From: Pelagibacterium lentulum
GTDB taxonomy: Bacteria; Pseudomonadota; Alphaproteobacteria; Rhizobiales; Devosiaceae
Reading direction: 5' to 3'
Assembly (NCBI RefSeq): GCF_003992625.1
Contig: NZ_RZMW01000008.1
Location: 62,001-126,000, forward strand
Length of the DNA stretch: 64,000 nucleotides
The notes under the pieces are model-generated. The model did no database searches. It worked only from the letters and a program-made list of their open reading frames with translations, and was not told where the DNA came from. The position numbers and the translations under genes were made by a program. This document shows, in pieces, positions 9,596 to 17,033 of this stretch. Each line of letters opens with the position of its first letter. Positions within the stretch are counted from its first letter, which is position 1.

Positions 9596-9929
9596 TGCCC
9601 GACCTCATTGGCCGGGTTTAATGTTTTTCTCTTGCCGCCGATATTGGAGGGTAGGGTTGGGGTGGATAGAAAAAACACAGCAAACAACCGAGACATTCTT
9701 GCCTCCGACGGCTCAATTACGCCCTGCCGCTCGCCAAGCTGCAAAGCCTTAAAATATATCGCCAATTGTAATCGCAACGACGTGAGAAAGCTGTTTCATG
9801 GCGATGCCGCAATATCCGACTCTATGGTATTTCCCGGATATTGAAAAGCGGCGTCATGGGAAGTTTACTTGGATTGTATTATGGGCAGGTTACACGATTT
9901 TGAAATCTGCATCAGGATGCGAAATCCGC
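9596..9929. other. Intergenic region upstream of the flippase-kinase gene
   Basis: 334 bases with no convincing gene. It should hold the promoter of the flippase-kinase fusion and the 3' end of the FemAB-like transcript, both on the minus strand. It is AT-richer than the flanking genes and contains a 9-bp perfect inverted repeat at 9810-9843. I found no good terminator. Confidence 0.6.
9810..9843. repeat. 9-bp perfect inverted repeat, possible operator
   Basis: CAATATCCG (9810-9818) and CGGATATTG (9835-9843) are exact inverted copies separated by 16 bases. No T run follows on either strand, so a terminator is unlikely. It lies about 215 bases upstream of the flippase-kinase start and 87 bases past the FemAB-like stop. 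Confidence 0.5.
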
Positions 9930-10985
9930 TCAATCCTTAAAGCCGATCATGCGCTTGACGAGGCCCCGCGCAGTCGCGTCGATGCGGGTGATCGGCAGTT
10001 TTTCTATAAAATATTCCTCGTACTCATACGGCATGGCGCCAAACCCTTCCTTGAACTGACTCAAGGACTTGGACCAACCGGACTCGCCCATGTGATAGTA
10101 GCGGCATCCTGCGTTGACCGCATGTTCGATCGCCATTCGATGCAGCAACTCATTTGAGCGGGTTGCCCCGACCCTTTCCTTGTCCATGGCACCGCGGGCA
10201 TAATTGGCATTGCCCGCTTCAAGCACGACGATTGCGGCAATCGGGATACCCTCAAAACGCGCGAGCCATATGCGCATGGCACCGCCCATTTTTTTTGCAG
10301 CAATCTCGAACTTCGAGATTGGATCCCGCATTCCTCCGCGCAGCCGCGTCAGCCACAAAGGCTCGTTTTGCTGGCTGCCCCACCGAGTGAACGATTCTGT
10401 CAGCAGGCCATAAAATTCTGGAACCAGACGCCCGGTTGTATCGCTTTCGATCTCGACCCCCAGCTTTTCGGCTTTGCGTACTGCCGTCCGCTTCGGACCA
10501 TTAAATCGTGTTTCCCACACGGTCTGGAAGCCCCCCGATAGATCGAGTATGTGGGAGCGACGTGGGATCGCATGGACCCCTGGCGGTCGTGTTGCTGCCC
10601 AAACTGGTCCCTGCCGTGGATTGGGCCGCAGTTGGATACGCAAATACGGCAGTTGCAGAAGGTCTTTCCAGACTGCTTCGGCGACCTCGATCGTAAAGGG
10701 GCGCGTGCCGATTATGCCTCCCTGACCACAAGCGCTTGGCATCGAAGCGGCTGTTGCCAGCCGTTCCGGAACGCCTTTCGGGCGAACCATTGGGAGAATG
10801 AACGCGCCACCGTCTTCAGCCGTGTAAAGGCGGCTGCAATCGAGAAATCTACCAGATTGGCAAATGCTGTCGAACCATTGCGGGAGATGGTAGGCAACCG
10901 CTTCAGGATCATTTTCTAGCGCCTGGACCCAAGCTGTCCGGGGAGCAGGTGTGCTTGCGGTCAGTCTGTTGTAAACGGCGTACAT
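9930..10985 (-). CDS. FemAB/BioF2-like GNAT-fold acyltransferase, paralog A
   Basis: A 351-residue protein of the FemAB-like/BioF2-like acyltransferase group (relatives add amino acids or acyl groups to peptidoglycan precursors or polysaccharides). The conserved C-terminal core contains a GESGWSKSLSQFKEGFGA segment typical of the family. No signal peptide or membrane segment is seen, so it is probably cytoplasmic. It matches the divergent gene at 11219-12367 along its whole length, and both end in VKRMIGFKD. ATG 10985 is preferred over 11003 because GGAGGGG sits 8 bases before it. Its substrate is unknown. The position upstream of the flippase-kinase fusion, on the same strand, suggests a joint role in making or decorating an exported glycan. 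Confidence 0.75.
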   Translation of the reverse strand: MYAVYNRLTASTPAPRTAWVQALENDPEAVAYHLPQWFDSICQSGRFLDCSRLYTAEDGGAFILPMVRPKGVPERLATAASMPSACGQGGIIGTRPFTIEVAEAVWKDLLQLPYLRIQLRPNPRQGPVWAATRPPGVHAIPRRSHILDLSGGFQTVWETRFNGPKRTAVRKAEKLGVEIESDTTGRLVPEFYGLLTESFTRWGSQQNEPLWLTRLRGGMRDPISKFEIAAKKMGGAMRIWLARFEGIPIAAIVVLEAGNANYARGAMDKERVGATRSNELLHRMAIEHAVNAGCRYYHMGESGWSKSLSQFKEGFGAMPYEYEEYFIEKLPITRIDATARGLVKRMIGFKD

Positions 10986-11106
10986 GTGCGCCCCTCCAGG
11001 CATCCCAACACATACTGGCGAATAGGATCAACCTCAATAAGCCTCAAAATACACCGTGCTCCAAGAACTTTTGACTACTTTATACTGTAAGTTTAAGGTA
11101 GGTGGT

Positions 11107-11134
11107 ACAATTTCAGCTATTTCATTGAAATTGT
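11107..11134. promoter_or_regulatory. Inverted repeat in the divergent FemAB-like promoter region
   Basis: ACAATTTCA (11107-11115) and TGAAATTGT (11126-11134) form a perfect 9-bp inverted repeat with a 10-base spacer. It lies in the 233-base AT-rich region between the two divergently transcribed paralogs, a normal position for a shared operator. No binding family is recognised. Confidence 0.45.
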
Positions 11135-11218
11135 TATCTTTTGCTTTTACTTGACGAGAGTGTTTGTTTTCAACAATCTTGTTCCAGATGGTCGACAAGC
11201 AAGAACGGTGCTCCAACG

Positions 11219-12367
11219 ATGCCGACGGAGTTTGCGTCATTGTTGATACAAGGGGGGGTATTGGGCTCAGGAGGACTGGGGCCACAAGCCGTCTTTGCCG
11301 CTGTCCCATTTTTTAGAAGCAAGCCTGTTGTTCTAGAGGTGCAAACGCCGGCACCGCGTGACCATTGGCGGCGGCTCCTGGATCTCGATCCTGAGGCTAT
11401 GCCGGACCAGTCGCCCGAAATCACGGACTGGATTTGTGAAGCTGGCCGGTTTCGGGATGCCAGCCGGTATTATCGCGCCGATGACGGTGCCGAATTCATA
11501 TTGCCAATGGTTCGTTCCCGGAAGCTGCCAACGCACTTTGGTATGGCCGCTTCATTGCCGCTTGCATGGGGTACAGGCGGAATCATCGGCACGCGACCGG
11601 TCGACCCGGCCGTTGTTTCGCAGATTTTCGGGGATCTGGCAGGATTGCCCTATTTGCAGATTGTCATCAGCCCCAATCCGCGGGTTGGTTCCGTTTGGAA
11701 AGACGCCGTGCCGCCCAATGTTGTGACCACACAGCGCCTTGCCCATGCCATTGATGTTGCCGAGGGGTACGATCATGTGTGGGCAAAAAAGTTCAGCAAG
11801 ACGACACGTTCACGCATACGCAAGGCAATGCGGCACGGCCTGCATGTAGAGGCTGATAATACCGGGCGCCTGATGCCGGTTTTTTGCGACTTGCTCAAGC
11901 TCTCACTCGATCGGTGGGCAAAGAGCCAGAACGAGCCGAGAATGCTTACGCATCTGCGCGGATATTTTCGGGATCCGCCCAGCAAGTTTGAAGCGCTCGC
12001 ACGGCACATGGGCGAGGCTTGTATGGTTTGGGTTGCCTGGGACGGGCGTCGGCCCGCAGCAGCGTCCATCGTTCTTTACGGGCGCAACGCCAACGACATT
12101 CGCTGCGTCATGGACAAGGAAATCGCCAGCACCAGCGGCGCAAACGATTTGCTGCTACATCACTCTATCGCCCATGCCTGCGAACGCGGGGCGGGGCTAT
12201 ACCATCTCGGGGAGACCGGGCCATCTGCATCACTGGCGCATTTCAAGAAGCGGTTTGGCGCCGAGCCGTATCCATACGCTGACTACGCCGTTGAAAAGCT
12301 GCCGTTAACGCGCTTTGACAGGTCGGTCCGCTCGATCGTGAAGCGGATGATAGGGTTTAAGGATTGA
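11219..12367 (+). CDS. FemAB/BioF2-like GNAT-fold acyltransferase, paralog B
   Basis: A 382-residue paralog of the divergent gene at 9930-10985. Shared landmarks in order are TPAPR, GRF-D-SR-Y, FILPMVR, a GGIIGTRP segment, LPYLxI, a basic RSRIRKAM segment, and the C-terminal GETGPSASLAHFKKRFGAEPY followed by EKLP and VKRMIGFKD (the longer segment is named only to mark its place). Alignment with the paralog starts around base 11345, so the first 40 or so residues are not supported by it. ATG 11219 has no strong ribosome-binding site, and the true start may be further downstream. It probably acts in the cytoplasm on a lipid- or nucleotide-linked precursor; the substrate is unknown. Confidence 0.72.
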   Translation: MPTEFASLLIQGGVLGSGGLGPQAVFAAVPFFRSKPVVLEVQTPAPRDHWRRLLDLDPEAMPDQSPEITDWICEAGRFRDASRYYRADDGAEFILPMVRSRKLPTHFGMAASLPLAWGTGGIIGTRPVDPAVVSQIFGDLAGLPYLQIVISPNPRVGSVWKDAVPPNVVTTQRLAHAIDVAEGYDHVWAKKFSKTTRSRIRKAMRHGLHVEADNTGRLMPVFCDLLKLSLDRWAKSQNEPRMLTHLRGYFRDPPSKFEALARHMGEACMVWVAWDGRRPAAASIVLYGRNANDIRCVMDKEIASTSGANDLLLHHSIAHACERGAGLYHLGETGPSASLAHFKKRFGAEPYPYADYAVEKLPLTRFDRSVRSIVKRMIGFKD

Positions 12368-12376
12368 AAGCCAGTG

Positions 12377-12595
12377 TCAGGTATTTCGTACCTTGGGCGT
12401 GAATGCAATGACGTTGGGTTGCGCGTTCTCTGGTGATTTGCGGTAAGCAATTTCCCAAGCGTTTTCCAAAAGCTCTTCGATCGACAGGCTCAACGGCGCC
12501 GGCAAGCCCGAAGTGCGGAAAAGAGTATCAAGCAGCACATCGGCCTGATTGCAGACTGTGCGTGCTTGTCCATCGATGGGAGAATTTTGAGCCAT
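12377..12595 (-). CDS. Small hypothetical protein (72 aa)
   Basis: A 72-residue soluble, mildly acidic frame on the minus strand, convergent with the FemAB-like paralog B (9 bases between stops). I do not recognise the family. The middle part (SLSIEELLENAWEIAYRK) is likely helical, and the tail is NVIAFTPKVR. The ATG lacks a clear ribosome-binding site. It fills the gap between two confident genes, which is the main reason for calling it. It could be spurious. Confidence 0.4.
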   Translation of the reverse strand: MAQNSPIDGQARTVCNQADVLLDTLFRTSGLPAPLSLSIEELLENAWEIAYRKSPENAQPNVIAFTPKVRNT

Positions 12596-12674
12596 GGCTG
12601 GATGATCGCATGAGCCTACAAACGCATGGCAAAAAACGGTGCGAGGATTTAAGTTAAACTTGTTCTGAAAAAGT

Positions 12675-12714
12675 GAGCAAAAACAAATAAAAAGGGCGCC
12701 GCTTGGACGCCCTT
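12675..12714 (-). terminator. Rho-independent terminator of the cold-shock gene
   Basis: The 7-bp stem AAGGGCG/CGCCCTT (12692-12698 with 12708-12714) is followed on the minus strand by a T-rich run (plus-strand A-rich 12677-12693). It lies 39 bases after the csp stop. Confidence 0.85.
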
Positions 12715-12752
12715 AATATCAGAATGGCGGCGCGAAAATTGCGCCGAAAACC

Positions 12753-12962
12753 TTATGCTGCGTCAGAAAGATTGACTGCAGAAGTGCGGCCGTCACGGCC
12801 AGCTTCGAGTTCGAAGTTTACCTTCTGGCCTTCAACCAGGGTCGACATACCCGAACGTTCTACAGCGGAAATATGCACGAAGGCATCTTTGCCACCATCG
12901 TCAGGCGTAATGAAGCCAAAACCTTTGGTGGTGTTGAAGAACTTTACGGTACCGGTAGCCAT
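12753..12962 (-). CDS. Cold-shock domain protein, CspA family
   Basis: A 69-residue single cold-shock domain protein that binds single-stranded nucleic acid. It carries RNP1 (KGFGFI) and RNP2 (DAFVHISAV) and starts [10 protein letters not shown], the classic Csp N-terminus. I start at ATG 12962 because the 39 upstream in-frame codons do not resemble the family. It is monocistronic with its own terminator. The upstream leader on the minus strand contains a short TTTCCGGAAA palindrome. Long structured leaders often control csp translation in the cold, but I cannot show that here. Confidence 0.93.
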   Translation of the reverse strand: MATGTVKFFNTTKGFGFITPDDGGKDAFVHISAVERSGMSTLVEGQKVNFELEAGRDGRTSAVNLSDAA

Positions 12963-13180
12963 ATTGGATATCCCATTTAGTGGAGCCCACCGTCCAGGAA
13001 CGTGGGCAGAATTTTCCGGAAACACCATGTTTCCGAACCTAGACGCTCGCAAAATCAGGGTATCCAAATCAACCGGCAAGCCGGGCAGTTAGGGTAGCCA
13101 AGAGCTTCGAAACGTATGACGCGCATTTTGCATACCAATCGTGAGCAAAGCAAGGCAGAACTCGCGTAATATTTGAAATA

Positions 13181-13390
13181 TCAGAGTTTTGGTGGCTTGC
13201 GATCTTCCGGGTCCATGCGTGTGGAGCGTCGTTTGCGCCGACGGGTAATGATATACATAAGGACGGCGACGATCAGTGCGGCTACGAGCATGACCGCCCC
13301 GAATTGTGCAGCATCCAGGCCTGCGCCCAGCATAAGCAGCACCGCCAGCAGGATCATGGCGGCAATGGCAAATATCCTCTTGTTTTGCAT
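13181..13390 (-). CDS. Small membrane protein (69 aa)
   Basis: A 69-residue protein with two hydrophobic segments (about residues 6-22 and 28-46) and a very basic C-terminal tail (ITRRRKRRS), so both ends are probably cytoplasmic. I prefer the ATG at 13390 because GCGAGGA lies 5-6 bases upstream; an ATG at 13417 in the same frame is possible. No family is recognised. It diverges from the pxp operon and lies upstream of the csp gene on the same strand, but the 218-base gap and csp features suggest separate transcripts. Confidence 0.6.
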   Translation of the reverse strand: MQNKRIFAIAAMILLAVLLMLGAGLDAAQFGAVMLVAALIVAVLMYIITRRRKRRSTRMDPEDRKPPKL

Positions 13391-13516
13391 AAATATCCTC
13401 GCCCGATTTTCCGCCATGCTGAAGCTTAATGTCTCGATTGGCAAGTGGCGGCTTGGCAAGGCGATATCAATCCAGCATGTATGTGGCGGGTTGATTTGGG
13501 TCAAAGGGCGCAACGA

Positions 13517-14200
13517 GTGACTGACAGTATTAGCAACGACATCGTTCCTACGCTCATGCCATTGGGCGATGCCGGGATGCTGGTGAAATTTTCCAATGTT
13601 CTGAGCGATATGGCGAACCGGCGGGCCATTGGGTTTTCACGCCTCGCAGAGGCGAAGAAACTGCCCGGTGTTGTCGAAGTCGTTCCCAATCTGGTGTCGG
13701 TCCTGCTACGCTATGATCCAATCGAGATCAGTTTTTCAAGACTTGCCGGTGAAGTGCGCATGGCGCTTCAAAACCAACCAGACGCATTGGCCGTTGAGGG
13801 GGGGCGCCACGAGATTGCCGTCGTTTTCGGTGGCGAGTCCGGGCCTGATCTGAACGAAGTCGCCAAGCTGCTGGACCTGGAACCTGAAGCCTTTGTCGAG
13901 GCGCACAACAGCGCACCTCTGCGGGTGATAGCCACTGGTTTTGCGCCGGGATTTGTATATTGCGGCATGCACGAAGCGGAACTGGTGGTGCCGCGTCGTG
14001 CGCAGGTTCGCCGCATCGTTCCGGCGGGGTCGGTTCTGTTCGCGGCCGGGCAAACCGCAATCGCGGCAACGGATATTCCAACGGGCTGGCATGTGATCGG
14101 CAGAACCGATTTCAGAAACTTCGATCCCGGCGTCATGCCGCCCACACGGCTGCGGGCTGGCGACACAATCGTGTTTGCAGCGGCAGAAGGCATATTATGA
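13517..14200 (+). CDS. pxpB: 5-oxoprolinase subunit PxpB (KipI family)
   Basis: The first gene of a three-gene 5-oxoprolinase (PxpABC), which opens pyroglutamate to glutamate with ATP. The 227-residue protein has the KipI/AHS1 pattern: LMPLGDAGMLVKF near the start, ATGFAPGFVYCG in the middle, and the PTGWHVIGRT stretch near the end. The start is GTG 13517, with AAAGGG nine bases upstream; a longer open frame from 13445 has no family support. Its last codons overlap the pxpC start in ATGA, indicating translational coupling. Confidence 0.92.
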   Translation: MTDSISNDIVPTLMPLGDAGMLVKFSNVLSDMANRRAIGFSRLAEAKKLPGVVEVVPNLVSVLLRYDPIEISFSRLAGEVRMALQNQPDALAVEGGRHEIAVVFGGESGPDLNEVAKLLDLEPEAFVEAHNSAPLRVIATGFAPGFVYCGMHEAELVVPRRAQVRRIVPAGSVLFAAGQTAIAATDIPTGWHVIGRTDFRNFDPGVMPPTRLRAGDTIVFAAAEGIL

Positions 14201-15111
14201 CCCACGGTATTGAAATCACACGAGCAGGGCCGCTTGTGAGCATCCAGGATCATGGCCGTCCTGGCTTGCTGGCACATGGAATATCGGCATCCGGTCCAAT
14301 GGATCGGCAGGGGTATTTCGCAGCCGGGTGCGCCTGCGGCAGCGCAGATGCCGCGATTGAATTTGGCGTTCTGGGGTTTGATTTCACCTATCATGGCGCA
14401 GCGGAAACCATTGTGGGCTTTTCCGGCGGGAAATTCTTGCTTGCGATCAACGGCAAGCGCGTCGCTTGGCCAGGCAGCGCTACGTTAGAGGACGGAGATC
14501 GCGTTACGATTTCCATGGGTGCGCAGGGCAATTACGGCTATGTCCGGTTCGATCGCTCTATAGAGGTTCGGACCCTTATGGGTAGCAAGGCTACAAACAT
14601 AACCGCTGGCTTGGGTGGATTTGAAGGGCGACCGCTTGCAAAGGGCGATTTCATTTCATTTTCGCAAGATCGCGTATCGAAAGCGCGCGGCGAAGGTGCG
14701 ACGGAGCCATCGCAACCCGATTGCGATTCCATTCGATTTATCTGGGGTATTCATGCTCATGTTTTTGCGCCGGGCACGCAGGCTACCTTTTGTGAAGCTG
14801 ATTTCACCATTTCATCGCAGATCGATCGCATGGGAATACGCCTTATTGACAAGACCCGCGTTTTTGCCGGTCAGCAAGTTTTGTCGCTCGTTTCGGACGC
14901 AGTTGTGCCGGGAGACATCCAGATACTGGGCGATGGAACGCCCGTCGTTCTGATGCGCGACCATCAGCCAACCGGCGGCTATCCTCGGATCGGAACGGTG
15001 ATCGATGCCGATATGGACCGGCTGGCACAACAAAGACCGGGCGCGACTATCAAGTTCCAGCCTATTCGGGTTGAGGTCGCGCAGCGTTTAGTAAGGGTAG
15101 GTGGTGTCTAA
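14197..15111 (+). CDS. pxpC: 5-oxoprolinase subunit PxpC (KipA/AHS2 family)
   Basis: A 304-residue biotin-dependent-carboxylase-like protein (AHS2 domain). The N-terminus ITRAGPLVSIQDHGRPG is diagnostic for the family, followed by GPMDR and the C-terminal QPTGGYPRIGTV segment. With PxpB it forms the ATP-using part of 5-oxoprolinase. The start overlaps the pxpB stop (ATGA) and the stop overlaps the pxpA start by one base (TAATG). An in-frame open extension upstream to 13960 lies inside pxpB and is rejected. Confidence 0.92.
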   Translation: MTHGIEITRAGPLVSIQDHGRPGLLAHGISASGPMDRQGYFAAGCACGSADAAIEFGVLGFDFTYHGAAETIVGFSGGKFLLAINGKRVAWPGSATLEDGDRVTISMGAQGNYGYVRFDRSIEVRTLMGSKATNITAGLGGFEGRPLAKGDFISFSQDRVSKARGEGATEPSQPDCDSIRFIWGIHAHVFAPGTQATFCEADFTISSQIDRMGIRLIDKTRVFAGQQVLSLVSDAVVPGDIQILGDGTPVVLMRDHQPTGGYPRIGTVIDADMDRLAQQRPGATIKFQPIRVEVAQRLVRVGGV

Positions 15112-15851
15112 TGGGCAAGCTTGATCTCAACGCCGATCTTGGAGAGGGTGTCGGCGACGATGCTGCCATGCTCGCCATTGTAACCAGCGCCTCGATTGCC
15201 TGTGGCGGTCACGCGGGCGATGAAGCGACGATGCGGGCGGCCATTCGGTCAGCGAAGGCCCATGGTGTCACCATTGGCGCGCATCCCGGCTTTGTCGATC
15301 CAGATCATTTTGGCAGGCGCCGCCTCGATTTGCCACACGATGTCATTGCTGGCCAGATGGTCGAGCAGGTCGCGAGGCTGATTGCCGTGGCTGCGGAGGA
15401 AGGGAGTAGTGTGGCTTACGTAAAGATCCACGGTGCCCTTGCCAATATGGCTGCCGAAGACCGCGCGCTTGCAGTAGCGATATTTTCTGCAGTTAAGGAG
15501 GAGTTCCCCCAACTTGCGGTTTTAGCGCTCGAGGCCTCCGAGCAGGAAAAGGCAGCATTGGAACTGAGCATGGCTGTCATTGCCGAGGCCTATGCAGATC
15601 GCGCTTACCAAGGGCCGGGTCGCCTCTTGTCGCGCAGTGTTGCCGGTAGCGTGTTGCATGACAGCGAAGAAATCGTGCGCCGTTGCCTGCGGCTTGCCGA
15701 GCGTGGCGAGATCGTTGCTGCTGGTGGCAAGCCGTTCCATTCAAACGCCCGCTCTCTCTGCCTTCACGGCGATACGCCGGGTGCTGTCGCAATTGCTGCG
15801 GACATCAGAAAGTCGCTTGAGCAGGCCGGATTTCTGGACGGATTTTCATGA
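15111..15851 (+). CDS. pxpA: 5-oxoprolinase subunit PxpA (LamB/YcsF family)
   Basis: A 246-residue LamB/YcsF-family protein, the third 5-oxoprolinase subunit. The N-terminal LDLNADLGEG and the following SIACGGHAGD are family signatures, and a later VKIHGAL motif and the C-terminal LCLHGDTPGA also fit. The order pxpB-pxpC-pxpA with 4- and 1-base overlaps suggests a tightly coupled operon. No transporter for 5-oxoproline is adjacent. Confidence 0.93.
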   Translation: MGKLDLNADLGEGVGDDAAMLAIVTSASIACGGHAGDEATMRAAIRSAKAHGVTIGAHPGFVDPDHFGRRRLDLPHDVIAGQMVEQVARLIAVAAEEGSSVAYVKIHGALANMAAEDRALAVAIFSAVKEEFPQLAVLALEASEQEKAALELSMAVIAEAYADRAYQGPGRLLSRSVAGSVLHDSEEIVRRCLRLAERGEIVAAGGKPFHSNARSLCLHGDTPGAVAIAADIRKSLEQAGFLDGFS

Positions 15852-15953
15852 GCGAATTCACTTCTCATTAACGGACTATACACAAAGCTGTGGTTTTTCG
15901 GAGGCTTGAGGGGGCTGAGCCGTCACACAAGTTTTACCGATAGGTCTGGTTGT

Positions 15954-16979
15954 ATGAGTTTGCGTTCGTTAGTGTTGCGTAAGTCTTCCAAGGGGCTTTT
16001 GCCGGTCGCGTCTGCGTGCTGCGCACTGTTTCTCGCCGGATGCGGCGGGCCGATGGCCGACATATTCAACGGAACGAAGTTTTCCGAAAGATCGATGGGC
16101 GTTTCTGCGTCTCCGCGTGTCACCAGTTCGCGCAACGTCCCCAAGGGAGGCGGGCGCCATCAAGTCGGCCAACCCTATACGGTGGCTGGTCAGACCTTTG
16201 TTCCACGCGAGCAACCCAATCTTGATGTCGTGGGGCAGGCGTCGTGGTATGGCCCGGCTTTCCACGGGCGCTTGACAGCAAATGGCGAGATTTTCGATCA
16301 ATATCATCTGTCCGGCGCGCATCCGACGCTGCCGCTTCCTTCTTACGTGCGTGTCACCAATGTCGCCAACGGGCAATCCGCACTGGTGCGGATCAACGAT
16401 CGCGGGCCGTTCTCGCGTAACCGGGTGATCGATCTTTCGCGCCGCACAGCGGAAGTGCTCGGATTCAAGCAGCAGGGTATCGCCAATGTTCGCGTACAGT
16501 ATGTCGGTCCAGCACCACTTAACGGCGATGATACGCGTTTTCTGGTCGGCGCAATAAATCAGTTGACGCCATATGAGCGCGACATGGGCACGCGGATGGC
16601 CTATCAGGATATTCAAGTAGCTCAGACCCCGGCGCCGACTGCCGTAGACGCGGTCGCCGGCGCTGTCGATGCCCCGCCCGCCGACGTGCCGTTCCAGATT
16701 CTGTCTTACGGTCAAGGCGCAAGCCTAGATATTGCCGCTGACATCGAAAGCGAGCCGTCAGGAACGGCCGTTCGCCTTGATCTTGGCAATTTTTCGGACG
16801 CCGGGCACGCACAGATGATCGCACGCGAGTTTGCTGTGCTTGGTGCCGTGGATCAAGTCGAATACACCTACGAGCATGGCTCCAGCATTACACTCACACT
16901 CAGCCACCTTCGCGAAGGTGTTACAGAAAACGATGTACGATTGCTGGCGGATCAGCTTGGCTTAACTGGTTCATTTTAG
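15954..16979 (+). CDS. rlpA: RlpA-like septal ring lytic transglycosylase lipoprotein
   Basis: A 341-residue lipoprotein. The signal peptide ends in the lipobox LAGC (Cys near residue 33), which predicts lipidation and outer-membrane anchoring. Residues about 85-180 form the double-psi beta-barrel of RlpA (ASWYGPAFHGR, then VRINDRGPF and the DLSRRTAE stretch). RlpA cleaves peptide-free glycan strands at the septum. The C-terminal 75 residues resemble a degenerate SPOR domain. I start at ATG 15954, since the upstream 16 codons precede a normal signal peptide. It heads a run of same-strand genes ending at 23153, with the D,D-carboxypeptidase next. Confidence 0.88.
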   Translation: MSLRSLVLRKSSKGLLPVASACCALFLAGCGGPMADIFNGTKFSERSMGVSASPRVTSSRNVPKGGGRHQVGQPYTVAGQTFVPREQPNLDVVGQASWYGPAFHGRLTANGEIFDQYHLSGAHPTLPLPSYVRVTNVANGQSALVRINDRGPFSRNRVIDLSRRTAEVLGFKQQGIANVRVQYVGPAPLNGDDTRFLVGAINQLTPYERDMGTRMAYQDIQVAQTPAPTAVDAVAGAVDAPPADVPFQILSYGQGASLDIAADIESEPSGTAVRLDLGNFSDAGHAQMIAREFAVLGAVDQVEYTYEHGSSITLTLSHLREGVTENDVRLLADQLGLTGSF

Positions 16980-17033
16980 TATAAAATACCTGCAGTTCTT
17001 TTGGGGAGGCGTTTCGGCGCGCAGGTGTTTGTA

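Noticed and set aside
11076-11088. TACTTTATACTGT, also found at 56184-56196 upstream of the septum gene
   Set aside because: A shared 13-mer in two AT-rich promoter regions; without a genome-wide count it is not distinguishable from chance.
16900-16930. CACCTTCGCGAAGGTG palindrome within rlpA
   Set aside because: It lies inside coding sequence and encodes an ordinary stretch of protein; no regulatory role is indicated.
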